Shown in pieces: positions 33,364-44,449 of a stretch of 64,000 bases of DNA (the first letter of the stretch is position 1; each line of letters opens with the position of its first letter). The notes beneath the pieces were generated by a model that had not been told where the DNA came from, did not search any database, and saw only the letters and a list, made by a program, of their open reading frames with translations. Source of the DNA: Neoarius graeffei (lineage: Eukaryota > Chordata > Actinopteri > Siluriformes > Ariidae); the NCBI RefSeq assembly GCF_027579695.1, contig NC_083571.1:39200443-39264442 (forward strand), given 5' to 3'. The position numbers and the translations under genes were made by a program.

Positions 33364-34072
33364 GGCCCACTTTACACAGGGACAGTCTGAAACAAAAACG
33401 CAAAAGTCCGTTTTCGTTATCACTTTTTTCCGCGTCTACACGAGCGTTTTCAAGGAGGAAATCCGCGTCTATACGGTGACGCATAAATGTGTGGAATTCA
33501 ATTGGATGTGCATGCCAGGCGGCTAGGTGGTGCTGTGAAAGACCTCCGCTATGTCTGCACACATGCGCAACGTCTTCCGTCTTGTCTGATCTGCACATCT
33601 GCGCCGCGAAAACTTTGACTACTCTGGCTATGGTAAGTAAAAAAGTAAGAGCATACTATACCCGCCTCTGTTCATTAACGGTATATGTGCAGATTCGGTA
33701 TAGATGTTCGAAGGACTCCTGGACGTTTATTAAAGCTGCCAGAGCAGCTTGAAGGTCCGTTGGATCGATGTAATCAGACATGCACTTACTTTTTTACTTA
33801 CTTTCTTACTTCCCGGGCTGGCATGTATAGTATATGACATATGTATGACGTAAATGCGTACCCGACGTGAGCAGATCCGAGCAGAGTTTCGCGTATTGGG
33901 TAGTTTAGACGGATATGCAACGGGGGCTGTTTTTAACTTATCCACTCTGGAAGGCATTTTCAATTTTTTCCGTTTTTCAGCCTCGGAAACGCCGTCCCCG
34001 TATAGACGAAAGGCACTTCCGATAAAATATTTAGTCGTTTTTACCCGACAGCGTCCTCGTGTGAACGAGCCC
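33364..34072. mobile_element. Non-autonomous TIR transposon with TTA duplication
   Basis: The left end GGCCCACTTTACACAGGGAC and the complement of the right end, GGGCTCGTTCACACGAGGAC, form imperfect inverted ends. Both sides carry TTA (33361-33363, 34073-34075), as in PIF/Harbinger elements. An inner inverted repeat with a GTAAGTAAAAAAGTAAG core lies at about 33632-33840. No transposase. Confidence 0.72.
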
Positions 34073-34123
34073 TTAGTCTGTTAGTGTGGTTGTGTTTGTG
34101 CTTGTTAGTGTGTCAGTGTGTTA

Positions 34124-34882
34124 TGCTTGTGTCATACATTGGCGTTTCAGCCTCGGGTATATACAGTATATCAGGATAAGTGGCAGTAAGAAAGGAACAT
34201 CACAGCATCACCAGCTTACTTAGCTAATACTCTAGGATGCATAACATGATCTCATTTGTACGCCAGGGTGCAGCATATTTTTACATCCGTACTTAAAAAT
34301 CCGTAGCACATACATAGCAGCTTTGATACGTCACACATATGTCACGTGTATACTGTAAAAACGAAAGCTACGCAGCAGTGATGCAGCACAAACATTGCTC
34401 AAACACCTATTACACCGTGCGAACAATTTAGTTGACATGTCTGATGAAGGTGGCTCCGGGGCTGGCTGGGTGGATGCGGCTGATGTCTTCCCTCTTCCCT
34501 TGCCCTTCTTGGGTCCTGACTTCTTCGCTGGCATGATGCTTTCTTGATTGTGACGAATGCCAATGAACCCCCTTTTATACCCACCTGTGAATGCCACAGA
34601 TATGCTTCAGGTACGCAGCAGCAACGTCACATGTAAGAACGAAATGCCACACCAACGAAACGGTTGCACTGCAGCAACGCATCATACACCATGGATACAC
34701 CTCAGTACGCCATAACTTTACATTCCTTGAACCCCATACAAACCCCAGATACGCCACAGGAACGCCACACATACGCCGTGTATGTCACAGGAGTTAAATT
34801 TTGGACAAAATATGCCTCATTTCTTGGCGTTTGACTCACATGCCACTTATTTGGCAAGATATGAGACAGTGTGCCACAAGCA
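34124..34882. mobile_element. Second TIR element with TTA duplication
   Basis: The ends TGCTTGTGTCATAC and (complement) TGCTTGTGGCACAC are inverted, with TTA at 34121-34123 and 34883-34885. A minus-strand reading has a basic stretch, PAKKSGPKKGKGRGK, near 34470-34530, of no known function. Since the host minisatellite itself repeats TTAGTG, the TTA duplication is weaker evidence than usual. Confidence 0.6.
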
Positions 34883-36131
34883 TTAGTGTGTCAGTGTGCT
34901 AGTGTGATTTTGTGTGTGTGTTAGTGCATCAGTGTTAGTGTGGTTGTGTGTGTTAGTGTGTCAATCTGCTAATGAGGTTGTGTGTGTGTGTTAGTTAGTG
35001 TGTCAGTATCAGTTACCTGGCTGATGCTTCAGAACCACATTCTATCAAGTTGTTTGTTAAAGTGATTCATTGTGTGTTTTTGAGTTGTAGGTTGTTCAAG
35101 AACACAACACAGTGTGTTACTCAGTGTTACAGCACTCACACACACACACACACACACACAATCTTTTTTTTTTTACTGTTTTGTCACTTTTTCACTTGGC
35201 TTAGTTTTTCTTCTCTCTCTCTCCATCTCAATCGCTTGCTCTCTTTCAGACACAATGATCTCTTTAGTGATGGTGGAATGTGCAGCAGCATCTGTCACCT
35301 CGTCCACACTCATTTAATTATCAGCTCTCTTTCTTTCCCTTTCTTTTCTTTTCCTCCTCTTTCACTGGAGGACTCACACAATGAGCATTGTTATTCATGT
35401 AGGGCCAAAGAGCAAACTCTGTCTTTCTCTCTCCTGTCTCACTCTCACTCAGTCTCTGTCCCCTGCTCTTTATTGCCTCCTGCCTCACAAAAGTGTCTCC
35501 TGCTCTTGCCCCGGAGGTGGTGTGTGTAAGCAGAGTGTATAAAAGCACCATACCGAGTTGTGTATAGGTGAGGAGGGGGACATGTTTGTGGCTCAGTCAG
35601 GGCTCGTTTTGACGTCTGTGTGACGACTTGTGCTCTTTCTAATGCAGCGTGACTCTGGACACACTGCAGGATGTGCATCCTGTATGACACTGAAGAGAAT
35701 GTGTAGGTGATGTGTCCGAATATTAATGAATTAAAAGTGGAAGGATTCAGCCAATAAAATGTCCTTGAGTGAAAGTAAATAAAGTTTCTACTTTTATTAG
35801 GAGATCTAACATCTCAGGTATTATAAAGTAAATGTTTTTAACTGATGAATCTGAGTTAATACCATGTTTTTATTTCTTAAGGCAGTTAAAGTAGGTTATT
35901 GATTCTTATTTAAAACTGTAAGAAGATTTTTATGCCATTTTGCCTGGAAACATCACCAGCTAATGTTCACTAATTAATGAAACTCACTCCGTTTGTATTT
36001 TTTATGAGATTAAAGTCTGAGGGAAGAATAGGAGATGCTTTATTTTATACCGGTCTGTGTTCACTCCAGAGTCATTTGACTGAGGTAGAGCTAGGAGCAC
36101 TCATCCTCAATTTATACCCAGATTATCCATC

Positions 36132-36196
<65 letters not shown>

Positions 36197-37673
36197 CTGT
36201 AGCACTAACTGCACTGTGTAGCATGAGAAAGTTTGAGTGCACAATGATACTTCTTTTCTACACAGATGAAGCCGAATGGACCCTAATCTGAAATGATCAG
36301 ACCCTAAACTGAGCCCATGTTAGTGATGTAGAGTGCACAGTCACTGGCTGGATGAGAGGAGAATTTTGAAGGTGTAAATAAAACTGTAAAGAGAAGAAGT
36401 CATTTTTTGTTCTTGTACTGTAAATGTAACTGTTCACCAGAGTAATACTTAATGCACAAATATTATCCACCCCTACATACTGCACACTAACCAGTGCACT
36501 CCTTATGACATGGGCAATGTGGAGGAGGGCCTCAGACCTGAAGACCAGATAATCTGAAACATGCGTCTCTAGTGTTACAGCATGGTCATGCATGATAACT
36601 TCACACAGTGTTCTGATAAATTCCTAAAGGCTTAATGCAATTGCCTTAAATATAAAGGTACCATAAAAGCTTTTTTATAGTCGTGCTGTAGAAGAACCAT
36701 GTTCAAGGTTTCCTGAAGGACCTTTTGTTGGTTCTACAGAGAGCTAAAAAAAAAAAAAGATTAATGTAAAAGGACTGAAAGAAGGGTTACTGAATCACAG
36801 GGAGTCAATAATTACCCTCTTTAAGAAATTACATCACAGGCCCCCTGATTATACTTCACAACTCCGGAAGACCTCAGACCCCAATCTGAGAACCCACATT
36901 CTATTCCATTTTCATCCATTCAATTGCTGTCCTTGTCACCAGTGACAATTGGTAACCCTGTTGGCTTTTTGCTTTTCAGGGTTAGTAGCAGGTATAAAGA
37001 TCCACAATCAAGGGATGCTAACCCCAGACTGTGGGTAAGTAGGCTGCCCTCTTCCGTACTTACATCCCCCAATCGCAATGGCGCATAGTGGACTCTTGAG
37101 AGACGCATATCTGTTATGTCGTATGCCAGTAGGGCGGTCAAAATTAAGGTCAGTGGGCTGACCCAAGCTGGGACTGACCACATTCTATAGCATCACTCTA
37201 AAGAGCACTATTGTGGATAAGGAGCTAAACAAGCCAACAAACAGCTCCACTGGACATGTAGTTCCACTTTCTTCATGTACAGATGTCGATGCAGAACCCA
37301 TCCTTAGATACAGCTGAGAATAATACATTGTTAAACAGATTCATTCTAAAAGCAGTCAGGGTTCTCCAGACATCTGCTGGGAAAAAGCTCAGAAATTCTG
37401 CAACTGAGTATTTTCCAAGGAGCGGAAACCAAGAACCTGGATTGAATATAAACAGGTGCAATTGGGTCATGGTGATAGAGAGAGAGAGTGTGTGTGTGTG
37501 TGTCCACCTCAGGTAAGTGTGAGACTTGTTGGAGTTATCGCAGTGCATATTTCACAGTTTCAAATCTCTCTATCTCTTACACACACACACACACACACAG
37601 AGTTATGATGGTATTTATGTTAAAGTGAGTGTTTTGATTCGAGTTCATGTGCTGGGTAACTCTGGGGGAAGTG
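34883..37673. other. Intergenic spacer
   Basis: No gene supported. Holds (CA)n at 35138-35160, a T/C-rich stretch 35200-35500, (CA)n at 36137-36195 and a GA/TG run at 37478-37502. A TATA-like GTATAAAAGC lies at about 35537 without a coding sequence after it. Confidence 0.5.
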
Positions 37674-37684
37674 TAACTAGAACT

Positions 37685-38056
37685 CATCTCATTATCTCTA
37701 GCTGCTTTATCCTGTTCTACAGGGTCGCAGGCAAGCTGGAGCCTATCCCAGCTGACTGCGGGCGAAAGGCCGGGTACACCCTGGACAAGTCGCCAGGTCA
37801 TCACAGGGCTGACACATAGACACAGACAACCATTCATACTCACATTCACACCTACAGTCAATTTAGAGTCACCAGTTAACCTAACCTGCATGTCTTTGGA
37901 CTGTGGGGGAAACCGGAGCACCCAGAGGAAACCCACGCGGACATGGGGAGAACATGCAAACTCCACACAGAAAGGCCCTCGCCAGCCACGGGGCTCGAAC
38001 CCGGACCTTCTTGCTGTGAGGCGACAGCGCTAACCACTACACCACCGTGCCACCCA
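37685..38056 (-). mobile_element. tRNA-headed SINE, copy 6
   Basis: Full-length copy with 11-bp duplication TAACTAGAACT (37674-37684, 38057-38067). Confidence 0.93.
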
Positions 38057-38095
38057 TAACTAGAACTAATGAACATAAAATTATGGGAAAGTGGT

Positions 38096-38386
38096 AGTAG
38101 AATAGAGGCTTTGTACCATCACATGATCCCATAGCAATGGTAACTAGGGCATCATGACAGGGGGCATGCTTGTAGTGCTCCATTCAGCTGAGTTAGTTGT
38201 TCTTGATCGGTATGGGAAGGTTTTGCTGCGTTTTTGGATGTGAAAATAATTTTGAACTAAACAAAGACATCAGATTTTTAATTTACCAAAAGTAATTCAT
38301 CAGGGGGGGGAAACTAGAGAGATTTCTAAATGTTGAAGAGAAAAATGGGGGGAAAAACATTCAGAGGGACTCAGTGTCGAACAGAG
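38096..38386 (+). mobile_element. Left copy of a THAP-like element start
   Basis: From AATAGAGGC at about 38102 to 38360 this matches, in inverted orientation, 58047-58250 joined to 59931-60000. The shared block holds a noncoding leader and the start of an ORF. No target duplication was found, so the outer boundary is approximate. Confidence 0.7.
38212..38295 (+). pseudogene. THAP-like zinc finger N-terminus, truncated
   Basis: The ATG at 38212 opens MGRFCCVFGCENNFELNKD and ends at a TAA after 27 codons. The C..GC spacing near the start and the following F-L resemble the first half of a THAP (C2CH) DNA-binding finger, found in P-element transposases and THAP genes. The right-hand copy (58201 downward) lacks this stop and reads on with FLNLPK. 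The assignment is inference; the later Cys/His pair is not preserved. Confidence 0.5.
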
Positions 38387-39083
38387 AGGTCAAAAACCCT
38401 ATGGTGCCCACTTTACTTGCACAGAGGTTAGAATTAAAAAATAATTCTTTCACAACTACAGAAAGGTGCGCATTCTTATCCAGTGTAGTGAACATGAACA
38501 ACAACGCAGTGACTCTCCAGAGCCGCTTTTACCAAGGTGCATTTACATTCGGGGATCCTTCGGAGCGCGTTGTGTGCAGGCATGGGACCCAGTTATTATG
38601 GGAAACACCTGATGCAGATTTGAGCTCAATCAGCACACACATATAAGGACACAGAGGCTTTGTGAAGTATTATCATTATCACTGTCACATTTGTTTCTAG
38701 CCATGTTTATGACTCTGCTTTCAGTTTTATTTGTGTTTTGTTTTTGTAAATATCATGTCTGCCAATAAACGCTCTTCCTGCACCCATCTACCACCACATA
38801 CCTGACAGAATACTTCACAAAGCCTCTGTGAAAACAGCATGCTGATTATGCTCAAATCAGCATCATGTGTTTTCCATGACTGGGTCCCAAGTGTGTGCAC
38901 AACGTGCTCAGAAGGCTGCTCAAATGTAAGTGCAATTCAGTGAAAGCAGCTCTGCAGGGGCTCTGCTCATGTTCACTTCACTGGATAAAAATGAGCACCT
39001 TGCTGTAGTTGTGAAATTATTATTATTTTTTTTTAATTCTTACATTTGTAGAAATGAAGTGAGCATACCATAGAGTTTTTGAC
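38387..39083. repeat. Fold-back repeat with arms of about 275 bp
   Basis: The left arm 38387-38667 and the complement of the right arm 38816-39083 align throughout, with moderate divergence. Both contain GAGGTCAAAAAC.CTATGG, TTTCACAACTACAG, TATCCAGTG.AGTGAACATG and GAGGCTTTGTGAAGTATT in the same order. The ~150-bp spacer contains CCAATAAACG. It abuts the start of the gypsy-3 fragment. Confidence 0.85.
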
Positions 39084-39586
39084 CTCCAGGGAACCGAGTG
39101 TGGGCCTCCACTAAGGACTTAAGAGAGCCCAACACCTGCAAAAAGCTGCAAGCCTGATACATTGGCCCATACAAGGTGGTGCAAAAAATCATTGAGGTTT
39201 CATACAGGCTCAAACTTCATCCGCACAGCAAAATGACTCCCACATTCTGAGTCTCATGCCTAAAACCTGCTATCCAAGGTCCCTTATCCACAGATATACT
39301 CAACCAAGAGCCCCCCCTCCCCAGATATTGAACTCATCTATCAAGTTAACAAAATCCTCAATTCCCGCTGCAGACATGGATAGCTTGAATACTTGGTCAA
39401 CTGGGAGGGCTATGGCCCAGAAGAACGTAATTGGGTCAGCTCCAAGGACATCTTAGACCCTCTCCTTACACAAGAATTTCATAGTGATACATTGGCCCAT
39501 ACAAGGTGGTGCAAAAAATCATTGAGAAGCCTGCATCAAGAAAGAGAGGTCAACCAAGAAAAATAGTTGCTCCTTGGGGGGGGTTC
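39084..39586 (+). pseudogene. gypsy-3 integrase C-terminus, chromodomain and polypurine tract
   Basis: Reads NRVWASTKDLREPNT and [13 protein letters not shown] (integrase C-terminal), then [20 protein letters not shown] chromodomain residues near 39390-39435, and ends in a GGGGGGGG run before the LTR. Frames change several times. A 41-bp block (39156-39196) is duplicated at 39486-39526, in a different frame and place. Confidence 0.75.
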
Positions 39587-40018
39587 TGTCAGTAACCACA
39601 CTGAAAGCCCGAGTTTGGAGCAGCCTCCAAACATGGCTGCTCCAGACTACACTTCCCAAGAGCCACAGCACCCCCTGTCACCAGAATTCTAATTACATCA
39701 CCTGTCACCAGTCTACCTGCAATCACTCAGCCTATATATACACAGCTCACACACGTATTCAGTGTGAAGTATCGTGCTGTGTCCCTGTACCTGACTTTAT
39801 TGAGCTGTTTTGACTTCTGCCTGACTTCACCTTAAGATCCCTGTTTACGTTAGTTTCAACCATGTCTTCTCATCTTCTTTACATTGTCCTGTTCACCGAT
39901 CGACTGACCTCTGCCCGTCCTTGACTATGATTCCAGTTTCCTAATTTGGCTCAGTTTGCAGTTTGCGATGCACCCTCTCTCCCCTGTGATTGCATCCATA
40001 AGTGCCTGCACACTGACA
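39587..40018 (+). repeat. gypsy-3 LTR
   Basis: Begins TGTCAGTAACC and ends CACACTGACA, 432 bp, with a TATA-like CCTATATATACAC near 39732. It is clearly related to the gypsy-2 LTR at both ends. Confidence 0.87.
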
Positions 40019-40034
40019 GGATACTTCACCTTCC

Positions 40035-40690
40035 ATGGATGCAGCAAAGGAGGCCAAGCAGACCACAATCAACACTCAGGGGTGTCTGTTAGGAGTGCAC
40101 CAGCAACTGATCAGCTATCTCAACACCAGGATGTCACAGCTCACTGCTGTAGTGTCACAGGCCATCTTCACACGCCCTGTATTTCCCGCTGGTGCATCTC
40201 AGATGATTCCTTAACCTGAAAAGTTTACGGGTGAAGTATCTAACTGCAAGGGATTTCTTCTCCAGTGTTCCCTGTCTTTCTCCTTACTCACAGGAGTTAC
40301 AGATGAACAGAAGATTGCTCAATTTATCAGTCTCCTCTCTGGCAAAGTTTTACAGTCGGCAAGTGTGGTGTGGAAGCGTGGAGTCAAACACACCACATCG
40401 TACGGCCGGTTCTTAGAGCTTTTCAAATGAGTCTTTGACCATCAGCCTGAGGGTATTGAAGTTAGAGAGAGCTTACTGACAATCAGACAAGGAAATAGGA
40501 GTGTCACGGAATATGCTCTGGATTTCTGCACATTGGCTGCAGGCTGCGCTTGGAACGAGCCAGCATTGAAAGCCACATTTCACCAAGGTTTATGCTCTGA
40601 AGTGCTCAGTGAGTTAGCCTGTCGAGATGAACATCTCTCCCTTGATTCTCTGTTCAACCTAGCTATCCATTTGGGTCACCTTCAGCCCTG
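40035..40690 (+). pseudogene. gypsy-3 gag, broken
   Basis: The ATG at 40035 begins MDAAKEAKQTTINTQ. In-frame stops occur near 40213 and 40427. Recognisable gag sequence includes KIAQFISLLSGK, SLLTIRQGNRSVTEYALDF and [15 protein letters not shown]. At about 40690 the sequence jumps straight into reverse transcriptase, so the zinc knuckle, protease and RT N-terminus are deleted. Confidence 0.83.
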
Positions 40691-41665
40691 GAACAGCTAA
40701 GATCAGCCAAGAGCTTTTCTAAACTGGACATCTGTAGTGCCTATAACCTGGTCAGGATTCAAGAGGGTGATGAGTGGAAGACAGCTTTTAGCACCACCGC
40801 TGGCCACTTTGAATATTTGGCCATGCCTTTTGGCCTTTCTTGCACACCAAATGTCTTCCAGTGCCTCATCAATGACATGCTAAGGGACATACTGGGGAGG
40901 TTCATGATTGCCTACATTGATGACATCCTGATCTACTCCCCAGATGAAGACGCCCACTATAAGTATATCAGGTCAGTACTCTCTCACCTGCTCCAAAACC
41001 ACCTATATGTCAAGGCCAAAAAGTGAGTTCCATGTCAATCAGATCTCATTCCTAGCATACATCATCAGCTCTGAGGGGGTGAGCATGGACCAGGCCAAGG
41101 TTTCTGCTGTTACATCATGGCCCACTCCCACTTCTGTGAAAGAGTTGCAATGCTTCCTGGGGTTCACAAACTTCTATCGATGCTTCATTTGTGAATTCAG
41201 CACCATTGCCAACCCCTCACATCAATTCTTAAGAAAGGACCATGTCACCTCCACTGGAACCCTGCAGCCGAAGAGGCATTTAATTAGCTCAAAGCGGCAT
41301 TCACTACCACTCCCATTCTGCAACATCCTGACCCTACCAAGCCATTCATTGTGGAGGTTGACACATCAGAAACTGGTGTAGGAGGGGTTCTCTCTCAACA
41401 TTTTGGGGACAAGCCCAAGCTTCACCTGATCGCTTTCTTCTCTAGGAAACTCGCACCTACTGAAAGAAACTATGGCATTGGTAACCATGAACTCTTGCCA
41501 GTCAAACTGGCCCTAGAGGAATGGAGGCACTGGTTGGAGGGTGCAGCACACCTGTTCACGATTCTCACTGGCCATAAGAATCTGGAATATTTGAAGACAG
41601 CCAAACATCTGAAGCCCCGGCAAGCCAGATGTTCTTCACTCATTTCCAGTTCATGAGCTCTTATC
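40691..41665 (+). pseudogene. gypsy-3 reverse transcriptase and RNase H
   Basis: RT motifs [31 protein letters not shown] and the intact catalytic YIDDILIYS (about 40915-40941) are present, but frameshifts follow near 41022 and 41230. RNase H sequence ([30 protein letters not shown]) runs to the SINE insertion at 41666. Confidence 0.88.
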
Positions 41666-42034
41666 AGGGTGGCACGGTGGTGTAGTGGTTAGCACTGTTG
41701 TAAGAAGGTCCTGGGTTCAAACCCAGTGGCCGAAGAGGGCCTTTCTGTGTGGAGTTTGTATGTTCTCCCTGTGTCTGTGTGGGTTTCCTCCGGGTGCTCC
41801 GGTTTCCCCCACAGTCCAAAGACATGCAAGTTAGGCTAATTGGTGGCTCTAAATTGACTGTAGGCGTGAAATGTGAATGGTTGTTTGTCTCTGTGTTTCA
41901 GCCCTGCAGTGACCTGGTGACTTGTCCAGGGTGTACCCTGCCTCTCACCCATAGTCAGCTGGGATAGGTTCCAGCTTGCCTGTGACCCTGTACAGAATAA
42001 GTGGCTACAGATAATGGATGGATGGATCGATGGA
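41666..42034 (+). mobile_element. tRNA-headed SINE, copy 7
   Basis: Plus-orientation copy with A box TGGTGTAGTGG, a shortened head lacking part of the anticodon region, B box GGTTCAAACCC and a (GATG)n tail (42013-42034). It splits the gypsy-3 RNase H frame; an approximate CTCTTATCA/TCTTTTACCA pair flanks it. Confidence 0.9.
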
Positions 42035-42561
42035 TCTTTTACCATCCTGGCTCCAGGAATACTAAGGCTGATGCTCTCTTTAGAGTCCACAATTCATTAT
42101 TACACACCTCTGAACCTACTTCAAGCCTTCCACCTGAATGTATTGTGCAATCCATTACATGGGACACAGACAGAGAAATCAGACAGTCACAACCTACAGA
42201 GGTTCCTGAGAACTGTCCTCCTGGGCTCTTGCACATTCCACCCAGACTCCAAGGCAAATTCATCACGTGGGCCCATTCTTCTCCAGCCATGGGGCATCCC
42301 AGCAGCCATCATACATATCAACTTATTAAGAACAAGTATCGGTGGGTGAACATGACCTCGGACACAAACCGCTTTGTCTCCTTGCACTCTGCCTGTGCCC
42401 AAGCCAAGGTACCCTTAGCTCCACTAGCTGGTAAACTGTGCCCTCTTCCAGTACCCCAGAGATCCTGGTCACATATTGCTATAGACTTCCTCACTGACCT
42501 ACCGCAATCCCAGGGCAACACCATCATCCTGGTAATCATAGACAGATTTTCCAAAGCACTC
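42035..42561 (+). pseudogene. gypsy-3 RNase H end and integrase, first part
   Basis: Reads FYHPGSRNTKADAL (RNase H end), the zinc region with H...H...C...C partly kept, and the start of the integrase core with the first Asp present in IAIDFLTDLP. It stops at the LINE-A insertion (duplication AAACTCATC). Confidence 0.87.
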
Positions 42562-42570
42562 AAACTCATC

Positions 42571-43877
42571 AAGTCAAGTCAAGTTTATTTTTATAGCACT
42601 TTTAACAAGAGACTTTATCACAAAGCAGCTTTACAGAATTTTAGTGACTTTAAACATGAGCTAATTTTATCCCAAATCTATCCCTAGTCTATCCCCAATG
42701 AGCAAGCCTGTGGCAACGGTGGCAAGGAAAAACTCCCTCAGACGACATGAGGAAGAAACCTCTAGAGGAACGAGACTCAAAAGGGAACCCATCCTCATTT
42801 GGGTGATAGCATGATTATAACATTTTAACAGTTTTAACATGAAGTCTGTTTTGTTGAAGTTATAAACTGTTCATTGATGGAACCTTAAGTGCAAAACTGT
42901 CCATGACCAGTGCAGTCCTAAGGTTAGCAAGTCAACTGTAGTCCTCAGCCATAAAAGCATTACTGTAAGTGTCCAAAGTCAGCTTCCAAGTGCAACTTTT
43001 GACTGTCCATATGGGGCTATCTACCACAGGAGCAATGTGATGAGACTCCAACCAGACATAGGGCATCAGGATGGATTAGGCAGGTCCAAGGAGCAGAAGA
43101 GGTCAGCATCTCAATCTCAGGATTGACATGTAACTCAGAGGGACATACAGAGTTGGGGGGAAGGGGAGAAAGAGAGAGAGAGAAAACACAGATTATTAGG
43201 TATGCCCAATGTCACTTGATGAGTAAGAACAGCATACATTTTACTCTGAGTACAAGCAGGGACTCCAGCAAAACTAACTATGATAGCATAACTAAAAGGG
43301 GAGACCCGGAAGGTAACACAGGCATGAGGGCGCCCCGGGACATAAAGCAGACAGCCAGTACACCTTCAGCAAACTTGAGTGAGCAAGTGAGTGGGGGCTG
43401 ACAGCATCCATACAACCAAGTTTACTAAAACACTCTATGCGTGAGGACCCTCCAGATCTACTCCTTTACCTAATAAAATTAACAAAAGCCTTGACTAAAC
43501 AGATATGTTTTCAGTCTAGACTTAAATGCTGAGAGTATGTCTGAGTCCCAAACACTACTTGGAAGGCTATTCCATAACTGTGGGGCTTTGTAAGAAAAGG
43601 CTCTGCCCCATGATGTAGCCTTCACTATACGACATACCAGCAGATAGCCTGTACCTTTTGATCTAAGTAGGTGTGACGGGTCATAAAGGACAAGAAAGTT
43701 GCTAAGGTACTGTGGCGCAAGACCATTCAGTGCTTTAAAGGTCAATAGAAGTATTTAATAAAAAATACAAAATTTGATTGGGAGCCAATGCAGTGTGGAT
43801 AAGACAAGGGTGATGTGGTCATCTTTTCTAGTTCTAGTAAGGACTCTTGCTGCTGCATTTTGAACTAACTGGAGCTT
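42571..43877 (-). pseudogene. LINE-A ORF2 C-terminus and 3' UTR
   Basis: The minus-strand frame 43745-43479 reads TFKALNGLAPQYLSNFL, AFSYKAPQLWNSLPSSV and FKSRLKTYLFSQ, the conserved C-terminal end of CR1/L2-type ORF2. About 900 bp of 3' UTR follow, ending CTTGACTTGACTT. Confidence 0.88.
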
Positions 43878-43885
43878 TTTTAGAC

Positions 43886-43921
<36 letters not shown>

Positions 43922-43990
43922 TCTTTATTGTCATTGCACATTACTATACAACGAAACACTGTTTGAGGGCTAAGATCACAGCAGTATATC

Positions 43991-44354
43991 TCATCTCATC
44001 TCATTATCTCTAGCCGCTTAATCCTTCTACAGGGTCGCAGGCAAGCTGGAGCCTATCCCAGCTGACTACGGGCGAAAGGCGGGGTACACCCTGGACAAGT
44101 CGCCAGGTCATCACAGGGCTGACACATAGACACAGACAACCATTCACACCTACGGTCAATTTAGAGTCACCAGTTAACCTAACCTGCATGTCTTTGGACT
44201 GTGGGGGAAACCGGAGCACCCGGAGGAAACCCACGCGGACACGGGGAGAACATGCAAACTCCACACAGAAAGGCCCTCGCCGGCCCCGGGGCTCGAACCC
44301 AGGACCTTCTTGCTGTGAGGCAACAGCGCTAACCACTACACCACCGTGCCGCCC
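43991..44354 (-). mobile_element. tRNA-headed SINE, copy 8
   Basis: Full-length copy with duplication AGCAGTATATC (43980-43990, 44355-44365), in the LINE-B 3' UTR. Confidence 0.93.
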
Positions 44355-44365
44355 AGCAGTATATC

Positions 44366-44398
44366 AGTAAATGAAATTATATATATATACACACACAC

Positions 44399-44439
<41 letters not shown>

Positions 44440-44449
44440 CTGTATATAC
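44366..44449. repeat. (TA)n/(CA)n/(TG)n compound microsatellite
   Basis: Alternating TATATA, ACACAC and TGTGTG blocks next to the left end of the Tc1-family element. Confidence 0.85.

Noticed and set aside
34331..34597. Minus-strand ORF with a basic, histone-tail-like stretch (PAKKSGPKKGKGRGK)
   Set aside because: It lies inside a TTA-flanked TIR element, has no similarity I recognise, and the rest of the frame is low complexity.
34883..37673. Second cellular gene between the TIR elements and SINE copy 6
   Set aside because: ORFs here are short, low in complexity and without splice-consistent conserved motifs. I could not support any exon.
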